From an uncultured Clostridia bacterium (GTDB taxonomy: Bacteria > Bacillota > Clostridia > TANB77 > CAG-508): DNA of 64,000 nt. Location: the NCBI GenBank assembly GCA_934154445.1, contig CAKPGC010000007.1, forward strand, positions 1-64,000, in the 5' to 3' direction. The position numbers and the translations under genes are program-made. The notes below the pieces were generated by a model. It was not told the origin of the DNA. It searched no databases and worked only from the letters and a program-made list of their open reading frames with translations. Of the stretch, positions 17,792-26,982 are shown in pieces; position 1 is the first letter of the stretch, and every line of letters begins with the position of its first letter.

Positions 17792-18547
17792 TTAATAAAT
17801 TTTATAATTTACTATTTTTGCAAACTCCTCTGGATTTAAACTTGCTCCTCCTACTAATCCTCCATCTATATCTGACATTTCAAATAATTCCTTGGCATTA
17901 GAACTTTTTACGCTACCGCCATATTGTATTATAACTCCATTTCCTACATTTTGTCCATAGATTTGGCAAATTTCGTCACGAATTGCTTTTATAGCATCAT
18001 TTGCTTGTTCAGAGCTAGCAGTTTTTCCTGTGCCAATCGCCCATATTGGTTCGTAAGCTATTATTGTGTTTTTTACTTGTTCTTCGGTTAACCCTTGTAA
18101 TGCAAGCTTTGTTTGCTTTGTAATTATTTCTTCTGTTTTGTTTGCTTCTCTTTGTTCTAATGTTTCTCCAACACATACTATTGGATTAAGTTTATTTTCA
18201 AATGCTGCTTTTATTTTTTTGTTTACTGTCTCATCTGTCTCATTAAAATACTGTCTTCTTTCAGAGTGGCCTATTATAACATATTCTACTCCAATTGATT
18301 TTAGCATTTTTCCTGATATTTCTCCTGTATATGCCCCTTTTTCTTCATAATGCATATTTTGTGCTCCTATTTTGATATTTGTTCCTTGTGCAGTTAATAA
18401 GCTATAAAATAAATCTGTATATGGAACACATAGTATAACTTCATTTTCAGTATTTTTAACAAGTGGTGCTAATTTGTCTATAAAGTCTATCGCTTCATTT
18501 GGAAGCATATTCATTTTCCAATTTCCTGCAATTACTTTTTTTCTCAT
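17792..18547 (-). CDS. tpiA: Triose-phosphate isomerase
   Basis: Interconverts dihydroxyacetone phosphate and glyceraldehyde-3-phosphate. 251 residues. AGNWKMN at 6-12 has the catalytic Lys, IGHSERR near 93 the catalytic His, AYEPIWAIGTGKTAS near 164 the catalytic Glu and loop 6, and YGGSVKSSNA near 210. I chose ATG 18547, 12 nt after AAAGGAAA, over an upstream start that adds 8 non-family residues. It is the second gene of the pgk-tpiA-gpmI operon, 36 nt after pgk. Confidence 0.98.
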   Translation of the reverse strand: MRKKVIAGNWKMNMLPNEAIDFIDKLAPLVKNTENEVILCVPYTDLFYSLLTAQGTNIKIGAQNMHYEEKGAYTGEISGKMLKSIGVEYVIIGHSERRQYFNETDETVNKKIKAAFENKLNPIVCVGETLEQREANKTEEIITKQTKLALQGLTEEQVKNTIIAYEPIWAIGTGKTASSEQANDAIKAIRDEICQIYGQNVGNGVIIQYGGSVKSSNAKELFEMSDIDGGLVGGASLNPEEFAKIVNYKIY

Positions 18548-18583
18548 AATATTTCCTTTCTTTTCTTCCAAGATAAATGCCTC

Positions 18584-19768
18584 TTATTTATCTTGAAGAC
18601 ATTCAATTCCTGGTAATTTTTTTCCTTCTAAAAATTCTAATGATGCTCCACCACCAGTAGAAATATGTGTCATTTTATCTGCTAATCCTGCTTTTTCTAC
18701 TGCAGCTCCAGAATCTCCTCCTCCTATTATTGTTGTTGCGTCTAATTCTGATAAAGCTTTTGCTATTTCATTTGTTCCAATTGCAAATTGATCAAATTCA
18801 AACAACCCTAATGGTCCATTCCAGATTACTGTTTTAGCATTTTTTAATTCTTCTTTAAACATTGCTATTGTTTTTTCTCCAATGTCAAATCCTTCCCATC
18901 CATCTGGTATATCTGTCCATGCAACTGTTTTACTTTCTGTATCTGGTTTAAATTCTTTTCCAATTCTTGTGTCTACTGGTAATAATAGCTTAACACCTTT
19001 TTGTTTTGCTTTTTCCATAGCTTCTAGTGCTAATCCTGTTTTTTCTACTTCACATAGTGAATTTCCTACATTGTATCCTTGAGCTTTAAAGAATGTATAT
19101 GCCATTCCTCCACCAATCATTAATGTATCAACTTTATCTAATAAACTATCAATTACTCCTATCTTGTCAGATACTTTTGCTCCTCCTAATATTGCCATGA
19201 ATGGTCTTTCTGGATTATTTATAGCATTTCCCAATACTGTTAATTCTTTTTCTATTAAAAAGCCTGATACCGCTGGTATATATGCAGCTATTCCTGCAGT
19301 TGATGCATGCGCTCTATGTGCTGCTCCAAATGCATCATTTACAAATACTTCTGCCATTGATGCTAGTTTTTTTGCAAATTCTGGGTCATTATCTGTTTCC
19401 CCTCTATGGAACCTTACATTTTCAAGAAGCATTATTTCTCCTTCTTTTAAGTTTGCTGCCTTTGATGTTGCATCCTCTCCTATTACATCATTTGCCATTA
19501 TTACTTCTTTATTTAATAGTTTTGATAATTCTTTAGCTACTGGTTTTAATGAAAATTCTGGTTTTACTTCTCCCTTTGGTCTTCCCAAGTGTGATGCTAA
19601 TATTATTTTACAATTTTGCTCTAATAAATATTTTATTGTCGGTAATGCTGCAACTATTCTTGTGTTATCTGTTATATTTTGATTTTCATCCATTGGTACA
19701 TTAAAGTCGCACCTTACAAATACCTTCTTTCCTTTTAAATCAATATCTTTTACTGTTTTTTTATTCAT
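18584..19768 (-). CDS. pgk: Phosphoglycerate kinase
   Basis: Makes ATP from 1,3-bisphosphoglycerate. 394 residues. It has VRCDFNVPMD at 18-27, ASHLGRPKG near 59, LLENVRFHRGE near 115, GGAKVSDKIGVI near 199, and the C-terminal nucleotide-binding TIIGGGDSGAAVEKAG near 350 with STGGGASLEFLEGKKLPG. It is the first gene of the operon with tpiA and gpmI. gap lies about 23 kb away under its own promoter. Confidence 0.98.
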   Translation of the reverse strand: MNKKTVKDIDLKGKKVFVRCDFNVPMDENQNITDNTRIVAALPTIKYLLEQNCKIILASHLGRPKGEVKPEFSLKPVAKELSKLLNKEVIMANDVIGEDATSKAANLKEGEIMLLENVRFHRGETDNDPEFAKKLASMAEVFVNDAFGAAHRAHASTAGIAAYIPAVSGFLIEKELTVLGNAINNPERPFMAILGGAKVSDKIGVIDSLLDKVDTLMIGGGMAYTFFKAQGYNVGNSLCEVEKTGLALEAMEKAKQKGVKLLLPVDTRIGKEFKPDTESKTVAWTDIPDGWEGFDIGEKTIAMFKEELKNAKTVIWNGPLGLFEFDQFAIGTNEIAKALSELDATTIIGGGDSGAAVEKAGLADKMTHISTGGGASLEFLEGKKLPGIECLQDK

Positions 19769-19920
19769 AATTTTTCCTCCTTAAATAAATTTTGGTATTT
19801 CTTTTAGTATTCACCTTTTTTATTAAGACAATACAATTTTATAACAAAAAAGTATACTTTTCAAGTATTATAAACATTATTTTTACATAATACTTTTTTA
19901 CTCAAGCTTGTTTTTTCTTA

Positions 19921-22180
19921 TTATTTAAGCTCTTCTATTTTGAGTTCTAATCCTGTGTTTCTTTTTTTACTGTCAACATTTTGTATCATATAATTTATAA
20001 CTCTATCACTGCCAATTATAATTAATAATTTTTTAGCTCTGGTAATTCCAGTATATAATAGATTTCTTGTCAGTAACATTGGAGCTGATTGTGGTGCTAG
20101 CATTATTACTACGTCAAATTCACTTCCGTTGTGCTTTATGTATTGTTATTGCATAGCTATGTTCTATTTGCTCTAAATCTGTATATTCATACCATGCTAC
20201 TTTTTCATCATCAAATTTAATTTTTACAACTTTTTCTTTTTCATCAATTTCAAGTATGGTTCCCATCTCGCCATTGAATACTCCTGTTCCTATTTCTACA
20301 TCTTCCGGTATTTTTAATTTTTCATTTTTAAATGTTCCTTTTTCTCTTTCCCATGTGATATCATAATTGTTTTTTACTTGCATTACTCTATCTCCAACCC
20401 TGTATGTTACTCCTCCATATATTTTTTCTGGCAATTCCTCTGTATTTGGATTTAAAACTGCTTGTAATGCCTTATTTAATTCTTTTGTCCCTAATGGTCC
20501 CTTTTTTGTTGGAGTTAATACTTGGATATTTTTGAAGAAATCATAGTTTCCGAATTTTTCTAATCTTCCTGTTGATAAACTAATTACCTCTTGCATCATT
20601 TTTTCTGTTGAATTTTGTTTTATAAAAAAGAAGTCTTCTTTTGTATCTTCTTCTACTTCTTCATCATCTTTTCGAATAAATCCTTGCCCATTATTCACTC
20701 TATGAGCATTTAATATTATCTTGCTTTTGGCTGCCTGTCTGAAAATCTTGTCTAGCTTCACGGTGTTTATAACTTCTGAATTTATTAAGTCTTTTAATAC
20801 ACTTCCAGGTCCTACTGATGGCAATTGGTCTATATCTCCTACTAGCACAAGTTTAGTTCCTTGATATATACAATTAAGCAAATAATTCATTAAAAACATA
20901 TCAACCATAGAAAGCTCATCAACTACTATTAAGTCAGCATCTATTGGCTCACCTTTATATTCACTATGTTTTGAATATATTCCTTCATCATCTAGTTTTC
21001 CAATTCCTAATAATCTATGTAATGTTGAGGCTTCTTTTCCTGTTGCCTCTGTCATTTTTTTTGCAGCCCTTCCCGTTGGTGCTGCTAATACTACTTTCTT
21101 TTTTCTTTCCTCATATAAATCAATTATTGATTTTATTATTGTTGTTTTACCTGTTCCTGGTCCTCCTGTTATGATTGTAACATTGTTATCATTTATAGAT
21201 AAAATGGCTTCCTTTTGTTTTTCTGATAATTCTATATTTGATCTTTTTTCTACATCTTTTAAGCATTTTTCTATATGTTCTATCTTTTTTGTATTTTTGC
21301 TTTTATCTAATCCTACTATTCGTGTTGCAATTTCTTTTTCTACATTATAGAAATTTTCTAAATATATGCATTCATAATCTTCTCTTTTTTCGACCACAAT
21401 TTCTTCTTTTGCTTTTAAGTTAATTATGTTTTCCTCTACCGCTTCTGATGTTACATCTAATAATGATATTACATATTCTATTAGATTTGACTTTATAACA
21501 TAAGAATGTCCATTATATGTAGCTTTTATCAAAGCATACTTAATTCCGCTCTCTACTCTTTTTTGATTATCATAGTTTATTCCTAATCTTAATGCCATTT
21601 GATCAATTTGCTTAAAGTCTACTCCTCGAGCCATATCAATTAAAATATAAGGATTTGATTCAATTTGTTCAATCGCATTTATTCCAAGCAAATCATAAAT
21701 CTTTTTAGCATTTTCTGCACCAATTCCAAACCTTTCTAAAAAACCGACAATTTGCCAAACTTCCCAGTTTTCTAGGAAACTTTCAGACATTTCTTTAGCT
21801 TTTGCCTCAGATATTCCTTTTATTTGTGCTAATTTTTCTGGTTCGAATTTAAAAACATTAATTGTATCTTCTCCAAATTTTTTTATTATTTTCTTTGCTG
21901 TTGTTTCTCCAATTCCTTTTATACTTCCGTTTGCTAAATATCTCTCTAATGCTCCTAAAGTTTCTGGCATTATTTTTTCAAAAGTTTCTATTTTAAACTG
22001 CCTTCCATAATCTTTATGTTCAACAAATCTCCCTTCTAGCTTTAGAGTGTCTCCACTTCTTACAAATGGTAAGTATCCTACTATTGTTGTTTCCTCTTCT
22101 TCAGTCTCAAATACTGCAATGGTATAACTATTTACATCGTTTTGATATATTATGTCTGTTACTTCTCCTCTGATTTCCAA
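19921..22180 (-). CDS. recD2: RecD2-type helicase, two frames joined by +1 shift at an in-frame CGG
   Basis: A 5'-3' SF1B helicase of the RecD/TraA family, acting in DNA repair without RecBC. It has an N-terminal OB-like region and tandem HhH motifs (SIKGIGETTAKKI, IKGISEAKAKEM). The Walker A GGPGTGKTT is near residue 340, the DEAD-like VVDELSMVD near 430 and GDIDQLPSVGPG near 456. In zero frame it ends at HKAQ-CGG-AAG-TGA. Dropping the C at 20128 gives HKAQGSEFDVVIMLAPQ and continues through LLYTGITRAKKLLIIIG, the helicase motifs V and VI that are needed for activity. The joined protein is 752 residues, normal for RecD2. A stop two codons after the CGG would remove motif VI, so the shift is needed for function. 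Confidence 0.9.
20125..20128 (-). other. CGG +1 recoding site in recD2 (CGGA)
   Basis: Codon 685 is CGG, followed by A. Reading GGA restores the Gly of the conserved HK(S/A)QG motif. The preceding codon is CAA. Zero frame stops at TGA two codons later. Confidence 0.8.
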
Positions 22181-22247
22181 TATGTTTCTCCCTTTCTTAT
22201 TTTGTTCAGTTTATCATATAAATTATTAAAAAACAAGAACTGAATTT

Positions 22248-22601
22248 TTAGTTTTCGTCAACATTATCTATTATCTCTTTGCATTCTCTCCAACTTGTAA
22301 CTTTTAATATATCATAATCCTTTGAAAGTTTATTCGCTATCTTCTTTGTGTTATCACTTGATTGTAAATCTGCAACAATGACATTTTTTAAATATTCCTC
22401 TCTTCCATATAATATTTTAAATATTATTGAACGCAAAAAGCCCTCAATTCTTTCTTCTTGATTTTTCACCGCAATTATAACATAAATACCATCTGATTTA
22501 AATTTTGTATATGTACTTATATATACTATGTTTTTTATAATCTCAAATAAGCCATAGATGGCTAATGTCCAAAATATTGTGTTTAGTACAAATTCTAACA
22601 T
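22248..22601 (-). CDS. Small membrane-anchored protein with a GT2-like nucleotide-binding segment
   Basis: 117 residues. An N-terminal hydrophobic helix (about 3-20) is followed by a soluble part. The order IYVIIAVKNQEERIEGFLRS, then NVIVADLQSSDNTKKIA, then a final strand/helix resembles the first half of a GT-A glycosyltransferase domain, where the usual motifs are NExxxIxxxL and DxxSxDxT. The rest of a glycosyltransferase is absent, and the following sequence is an ordinary stop codon with no remnant. It is probably a real small protein rather than a truncation, but its function is unknown. It lies between recD2 and dps. Confidence 0.6.
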   Translation of the reverse strand: MLEFVLNTIFWTLAIYGLFEIIKNIVYISTYTKFKSDGIYVIIAVKNQEERIEGFLRSIIFKILYGREEYLKNVIVADLQSSDNTKKIANKLSKDYDILKVTSWRECKEIIDNVDEN

Positions 22602-22654
22602 TTTGTAGCCTCCTATGGTTTATTATATTCTATTCTAATTTTTATGTGATTTTT

Positions 22655-23089
22655 CTATGCCATCCATTGTTTTAACATCCATAAATGCTTTCCATAACTT
22701 AAAATATAATCATCAATTAATGCTGATGTAGCATAATTATTTTGTTTGTCAGATTCTTCTTTTATTTCATTTGCTTTCTTTAATAATATTTCAAAATCAG
22801 TTATCAAATTTTTATATATCTCATCAGATTTTACTTTTTTATTTTCTGCTTCTTGTATTATTGATACAGATATATAATCTTTTAATGTTCCTAATGGTTG
22901 TCCTCCTAATATTAAAATATGCTCTGCTATTTCGTCTATTGACTCATTTACTTCATTATATAATTCTTCTAATTTTTTATGTGTTTCAAAAAAATCTCTT
23001 CCTTGTATATTCCAATGATAATTTTGTAATTTTCTATAAAACACATTTAAGTCTGCTAAAAATTCATTTAAAGTTTGTTCTAAGTTCAT
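22655..23089 (-). CDS. dps: Dps-family ferritin-like protein
   Basis: A dodecameric mini-ferritin that oxidises and stores iron and protects DNA under oxidative stress. 144 residues, a typical length. The intersubunit ferroxidase ligands lie in YHWNIQGRDFFETHKKLEELY near 24-44, then NESIDEIAEHILILGGQPLGTL near 48-70. The C-terminal helix ends HLWMLKQWMA. Divergent to the plus-strand tocopherol-cyclase-like gene, with 120 nt between them. Confidence 0.93.
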   Translation of the reverse strand: MNLEQTLNEFLADLNVFYRKLQNYHWNIQGRDFFETHKKLEELYNEVNESIDEIAEHILILGGQPLGTLKDYISVSIIQEAENKKVKSDEIYKNLITDFEILLKKANEIKEESDKQNNYATSALIDDYILSYGKHLWMLKQWMA

Positions 23090-23209
23090 AATAATTCCTC
23101 ACTTTCGTTTTTTTTATTATTAACTTTTTAAATTTTTTTATTCTTTGTTTTTGTTTAAAAGTTTGAAATCTGTTTATAATATTTTTAAATAAATTTGTTG
23201 AGGTATTTT

Positions 23210-24161
23210 ATGAAAAAATCTTATTTAATTAAACATCCCGAATGTTTTCATGGTGAAAAATTTTTAAATAATCATTCAACTTACTTTGAAGGTTGGTATT
23301 TTAAAATTAGTAATGGAGCTGATGTTATTTCTATTATTCCTGGTGTTAATTTTGAGTCTCGGTAATTATTCTGCTTTTATACAAATTATTACAAAAAATA
23401 ATTCTTATTTTTTGAATTATTCTTTTCAGGATTTTGTATTTAATGATAATCCTTTTTTTATAAAAATTGCTAATAACTTTTTTTCTTTAGATAATATTAA
23501 TATTAATATAAACGATTCTTTTCATGCATTAACTATAAATGGCAGTATACATTTTTCAAATCATACATTAATTTCTACTAATTTTTTTACTCCAAGTATA
23601 ATGGGACCATTTTCTTACTTTCAATCTATGGAATGCAATCATGCTATTTTATCAATGAAAAGTAAAATTCTTGGTTCACTTCATGTCAATGGAAATTTAA
23701 TAAATTTTGACAATGGCTCAGCTTATATTGAAAAGGATTGGGGAACTTCCTTTCCAAAATCTTATATATGGTGTCAATCAAATGAATTTTTAGCTTTTCC
23801 TGCAAATTTTATGCTTTCAGTTGCAACCATACCTTTAGGAATCATGAATTTTAATGGTATTATTAGTGATATCTCATTTGAAAATAAAGAATATAAATTT
23901 GCTACTTATTATGGTGCAAAATTAAAAAAATATGATGTTACTAATAGTTGTATTGATATTGAAATTAAACAAGGTAATAAATTACTTACAGTTTCCTCTT
24001 TGTCTGAAAATGCTAATTTTCTTTTAGCCCCTTCTAAAGGAAAAATGAAAAAAGAAATACTTGAAAGTATTTCTTCTATAATAAATGTTGAAATAAAGGA
24101 AAATGACAAAATAGTTTTTTCTAATTCTGGTTTTAATTCTGGTTTAGAAATTGTTATTTAA
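23210..24161 (+). CDS. Tocopherol-cyclase-like (lipocalin-type) protein, joined by +1 shift at an in-frame CGG
   Basis: The ATG at 23210 follows GAGG. Zero frame reads 50 codons (CFHGEKF, then STYFEGWYFKIS, ending PGVNFES) and then CGG TAA. Dropping C23360 gives GGT AAT TAT and continues 265 codons to 24161, with GSAYIEKDWGTSFPKSYIW near 170 and a late basic helix. YFEGWYFK at the start and EKDWG-SFP-Y-W in the middle are hallmarks of bacterial proteins in the tocopherol cyclase family (PF14249-like). These two motifs lie on opposite sides of the break, so both frames are one gene of 316 residues. The substrate is unknown; a lipocalin-like lipid role is inferred. It overlaps the convergent YgjP gene by 8 nt. 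Confidence 0.85.
23360..23363 (+). other. CGG +1 recoding site in the tocopherol-cyclase-like gene (CGGT)
   Basis: Codon 51 is CGG and is followed directly by a zero-frame TAA. Reading GGT after dropping the C opens the next 265 codons. It is the only one of the four sites on the plus strand. The preceding codon is TCT. Confidence 0.82.
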
Positions 24162-24657
24162 ATTCCTTTTTTATTTCTTTATAATCTGGCATATAAATTC
24201 GGACTAAATTCCAAAACTCTTTTGAGTGATTCATGTGTTTTAAATGACATAATTCATGTAAAATCACGTATCTTATTGCTTGCTTACTATATGATATTAA
24301 GTTTTCATTAATTGTTATATTTTTATTAATTGAACAACTTCCCCATGCATATTTTATCTTTCTTATTCTTATCCTATTTGGAATTAGTCCTGTTATTTCT
24401 ATTAATTCATTTGCATTTTTTTCTACTAATTGTTTAAATTGCTCTTGTGTATATTGTGGTTTTTTTTCTGAATTTTTCTTTTCTTTTTCTAAGCTTTTTT
24501 GAATCCAGTTTGACTTTTCTTCAATTATTTTTGTCAGTTCTTTTTTTGATACTCTTTTTGGAGCTTTGATAAGTACTTTGCCATCTTTTATTTTTATATA
24601 AATATTTTTTATTCTTGAATATGTTATTTCATATTGTGGAATTTCTTGATTATTCAT
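24154..24657 (-). CDS. YgjP-like (DUF45) zinc metallopeptidase
   Basis: 167 residues. The C-terminal zinc-peptidase motif is RYVILHELCHLKHMNHSKEFW near 128-148, with the intact HExxH (HELCH) and the third ligand in the following NHSKEFW. Before it is the family signature RKIKYAWGSCS. The N-terminal part is a beta-rich SprT/YgjP-type domain with a Lys-rich helix. Its biological substrate is not known. It is the catalytically intact relative of the HQYCH protein at 12838-13362. It converges on the tocopherol-cyclase-like gene, and the two 3' ends overlap by 8 nt. Confidence 0.88.
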   Translation of the reverse strand: MNNQEIPQYEITYSRIKNIYIKIKDGKVLIKAPKRVSKKELTKIIEEKSNWIQKSLEKEKKNSEKKPQYTQEQFKQLVEKNANELIEITGLIPNRIRIRKIKYAWGSCSINKNITINENLISYSKQAIRYVILHELCHLKHMNHSKEFWNLVRIYMPDYKEIKKEFK

Positions 24658-24745
24658 AAAGTTCTCCCTGTGTTTTTTATATTATTTATATCATAAAAGC
24701 AGATAATTATCAACAAACTATCTGCTATAAAGCTTGTATTTACGT

Positions 24746-25198
24746 TTAAAGTTCAAACTTATATAAATATTCACCTGATTTTAACTTTTTTATAAAAATT
24801 GCTCCAAATTTTTCATAATAATTTTCTAAGTTTGTTTTCAAATATACTGTTGTAAATCCTCTACTTTGCGCTTCTTTTAATATGGCATTATTTAGTATTC
24901 GAGAATATCCATTATTTCTATACTCTTCTTTAACATACATTGTAGCATACCAAGGCGTTAATTCTTTTTCTTCTTCACAGTCTTTAGGAAAAATAGATAC
25001 AAATCCTATTAGCTCGTTATTGTCTATTAAAATTAACTTACAAAAAGATTTGTTATTAAGTGCATTACAGATTTTTTCCTTTTTTCTTTTAATTCTCTCT
25101 TGTTTATTTTCTTCTTTATTATCTGCCCATTCTTCATATTCTAATTTTGCGACTTCATCTAAATATTCTAACTTATCTCTTAAATTATATATTTTCAT
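24746..25198 (-). CDS. GNAT-family N-acetyltransferase
   Basis: 150 residues. The acetyl-CoA-binding motif A is WYATMYVKEEYRNNGYSRILNN near 85-105, in which the usual R/QxxGxG/A appears as R-N-N-G-Y-S, a mild variant. Motif B follows as GFTTVYLKTNLENYYEKFGAIF. The N-terminal 60 residues are highly charged. The substrate is not predictable. A separate transcript just beyond the end of the ribosomal operon. Confidence 0.85.
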   Translation of the reverse strand: MKIYNLRDKLEYLDEVAKLEYEEWADNKEENKQERIKRKKEKICNALNNKSFCKLILIDNNELIGFVSIFPKDCEEEKELTPWYATMYVKEEYRNNGYSRILNNAILKEAQSRGFTTVYLKTNLENYYEKFGAIFIKKLKSGEYLYKFEL

Positions 25199-25282
25199 GT
25201 TTAGAATCTCCTTTGCAACTTTAATATTTTATACTTCATGTAGCAAATTTGTTCTATGCTAATTTTACTTTTCTTTTCAAAT

Positions 25283-25306
25283 AAAAAAAACGCCCCTTTT
25301 GGGACA
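25283..25306 (-). terminator. Terminator of the S10-spc-alpha superoperon
   Basis: A GTCCC/GGGGC stem with an AAAA loop on the minus strand (25292-25305), followed by GTTTTTTTT. It is 8 nt past the rplQ stop codon. Confidence 0.88.
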
Positions 25307-25312
25307 TTTTTA

Positions 25313-25840
25313 TTATACTAATTGTAATATAGCAACTTCTGCTGCATCTCCTCTTCTAGGACCTGCTTTTACTATTCTTGTATATCCACCTACATTTTTA
25401 CCTTCGTATTTAGGTGCTATTTCGTTGAATAATTTTGCTGTTACATCTATATTTTTACCATCAGCATCTTTTACTTTATTTACTTTTCTCATCATTTTTC
25501 TTCTAGCATTTAATCTAGATGGCATATCTTTTTGTCTTTTTTCAGTAGTTTCTTCTTTAACTACTTTTAAGAATTCTTTACCATTTTTGCTTTTTACTAA
25601 TTCTGTTACTTTATTACCTTTTGAGTCTAATTTAGCTTTAACTACTTTTACTTCTACTTCTTCAAAGTTGTCTTTTTCTTTTATTGCTAATGATATTAAA
25701 CTATCTGCTATTGCTTTTACTTCTTTGGCTCTTGGTAATGTTGTTTCAACTTTTCCATATACTAATAAATCTGTTGTTAAGTTTTTTAACATTGCCATTC
25801 TTATATCTGTAGTTCTACCTAATTTTCTATTTGTAGCCAA
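25313..25840 (-). CDS. rplQ: Ribosomal protein bL17, with internal expansion
   Basis: A large-subunit protein near the peptide exit tunnel. The N-terminal MATNRKLGRTTDIRMAML and the C-terminal GGYTRIVKAGPRRGDAAE are typical. The protein has 175 residues against about 115-130 in most Firmicutes. The extra ~55 residues (about 60-130) are a Lys/Glu-rich insertion between the two core halves. The start is TTG at 25840 behind AAAGGTGAAA. Last gene of the ribosomal superoperon. Confidence 0.95.
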   Translation of the reverse strand: MATNRKLGRTTDIRMAMLKNLTTDLLVYGKVETTLPRAKEVKAIADSLISLAIKEKDNFEEVEVKVVKAKLDSKGNKVTELVKSKNGKEFLKVVKEETTEKRQKDMPSRLNARRKMMRKVNKVKDADGKNIDVTAKLFNEIAPKYEGKNVGGYTRIVKAGPRRGDAAEVAILQLV

Positions 25841-25856
25841 TTCTTTTCACCTTTCC

Positions 25857-25937
25857 TTTCACTTCACTTTGTTTCGTTCATTGTAAAATAAAAATTTATA
25901 ATTTTTATTTTACAAATCACTCGCCTCGCTCGTTCAT
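25857..25937. repeat. Intergenic repeat with perfect 16-bp palindrome, rpoA-rplQ
   Basis: 25881-25896 and 25900-25915 are a perfect inverted repeat with a 3-nt loop. It is flanked on both sides by copies of a short unit ending CTCGTTCAT or TTCGTTCAT (about 25861-25880 and 25917-25937). Related units occur at 33627-33647 and 36542-36611. See the findings. Confidence 0.75.
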
Positions 25938-25989
25938 ATTCATTCAAAAATTTTTTCAAATTTTTGTCTACCAACTTCTATTTATTATT

Positions 25990-26937
25990 TTAGTCTTCTT
26001 CTTGTGCAAAATCTAATCCTAATGAGTGTAATTTTGCTGTTACTTCATCAAAAGATTTTTTACCCAAGTTTCTAACTTTCATCATTTCTGTTTCTGATTT
26101 ACTTATTAAATCTTCAACTGTAGATATGTTTGCTCTTTTTAAGCAATTGTATGATCTTACTGATAATTCTAATTCTTCAATTGACATCTCTAAAACTTTT
26201 TCTTTTTTAGATTCTTCTTTTTCAACCATTACTTGTGTATTTTTAGTTGTTTCAGATAAATCTATAAATAATTCTAGATGTCCTGTCATTACTTTAGCAG
26301 CTAAACTTAATGCTTCATGTGCTTTTAAACTTCCATCTGTCCATACTTCTATAGTTAATTTGTCATAATCAACCCTTTGCCCAACTCTAGTATTTTCTAC
26401 TTGATAATTTACCTTTTTTACTGGTGTATAGATTGAGTCAATTGGAAGTACAGATATGTCTTGATTTGGCTTTTTATTTTGCTCAGATGAATTGTATCCT
26501 CTTCCTTTATTAGCTGTCATTTCTATAATAAGGCTTCCGCCTTCAGAAACTGTTGCTATATGTAAGTCAGGATTTAGTATTTCTACTGTTCCATCTGTTT
26601 GTATATCACCAGCTAGTACTTCACCTTCACCTTTAAAGTTTATTCTTAATACTTTTTCTTCATTCTCATCAAATTTAAGTCTTACATTTTTTAAATTTAC
26701 TATTAATTCTGGTACATCTTCAACTACATTTGGTATTGTTGAAAATTCATGTAATACTCCTTCGATTTTTGCACTTGTTATAGCACATCCTGGAAGTGAT
26801 GAAAGTAATATTCTTCTTAATGAGTTTCCTATTGTTACACCATATCCTCTTTCTAATGGTTCACATACAAATTTTGCATAATTATTTGCTTCATCAATTT
26901 CTAGACATTCAATATTTGGCTTTTCAAATTCTATCAT
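25990..26937 (-). CDS. rpoA: RNA polymerase alpha subunit
   Basis: 315 residues. The N-terminal assembly domain has PLERGYGVTIGNSLRRILLSS near 28-48. The C-terminal domain begins after a Lys/Glu linker, and its SVRSYNCLKRANISTVEDL near 255 and LGKKSFDEV are the HhH surface that contacts UP elements and regulators. It lies between rpsD and rplQ, the usual alpha-operon position. Confidence 0.98.
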   Translation of the reverse strand: MIEFEKPNIECLEIDEANNYAKFVCEPLERGYGVTIGNSLRRILLSSLPGCAITSAKIEGVLHEFSTIPNVVEDVPELIVNLKNVRLKFDENEEKVLRINFKGEGEVLAGDIQTDGTVEILNPDLHIATVSEGGSLIIEMTANKGRGYNSSEQNKKPNQDISVLPIDSIYTPVKKVNYQVENTRVGQRVDYDKLTIEVWTDGSLKAHEALSLAAKVMTGHLELFIDLSETTKNTQVMVEKEESKKEKVLEMSIEELELSVRSYNCLKRANISTVEDLISKSETEMMKVRNLGKKSFDEVTAKLHSLGLDFAQEED

Positions 26938-26982
26938 TTTTACCTCCTAAATTGAGAATATTCTCAAACTATTTAAAAACTA

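Noticed and set aside
20120..20128. Explaining the breaks as homopolymer indel errors
   Set aside because: None of the four sites is in a run of equal bases; each gains an isolated C that makes CGG. A systematic error at a methylated motif remains possible and is why read checks are proposed.
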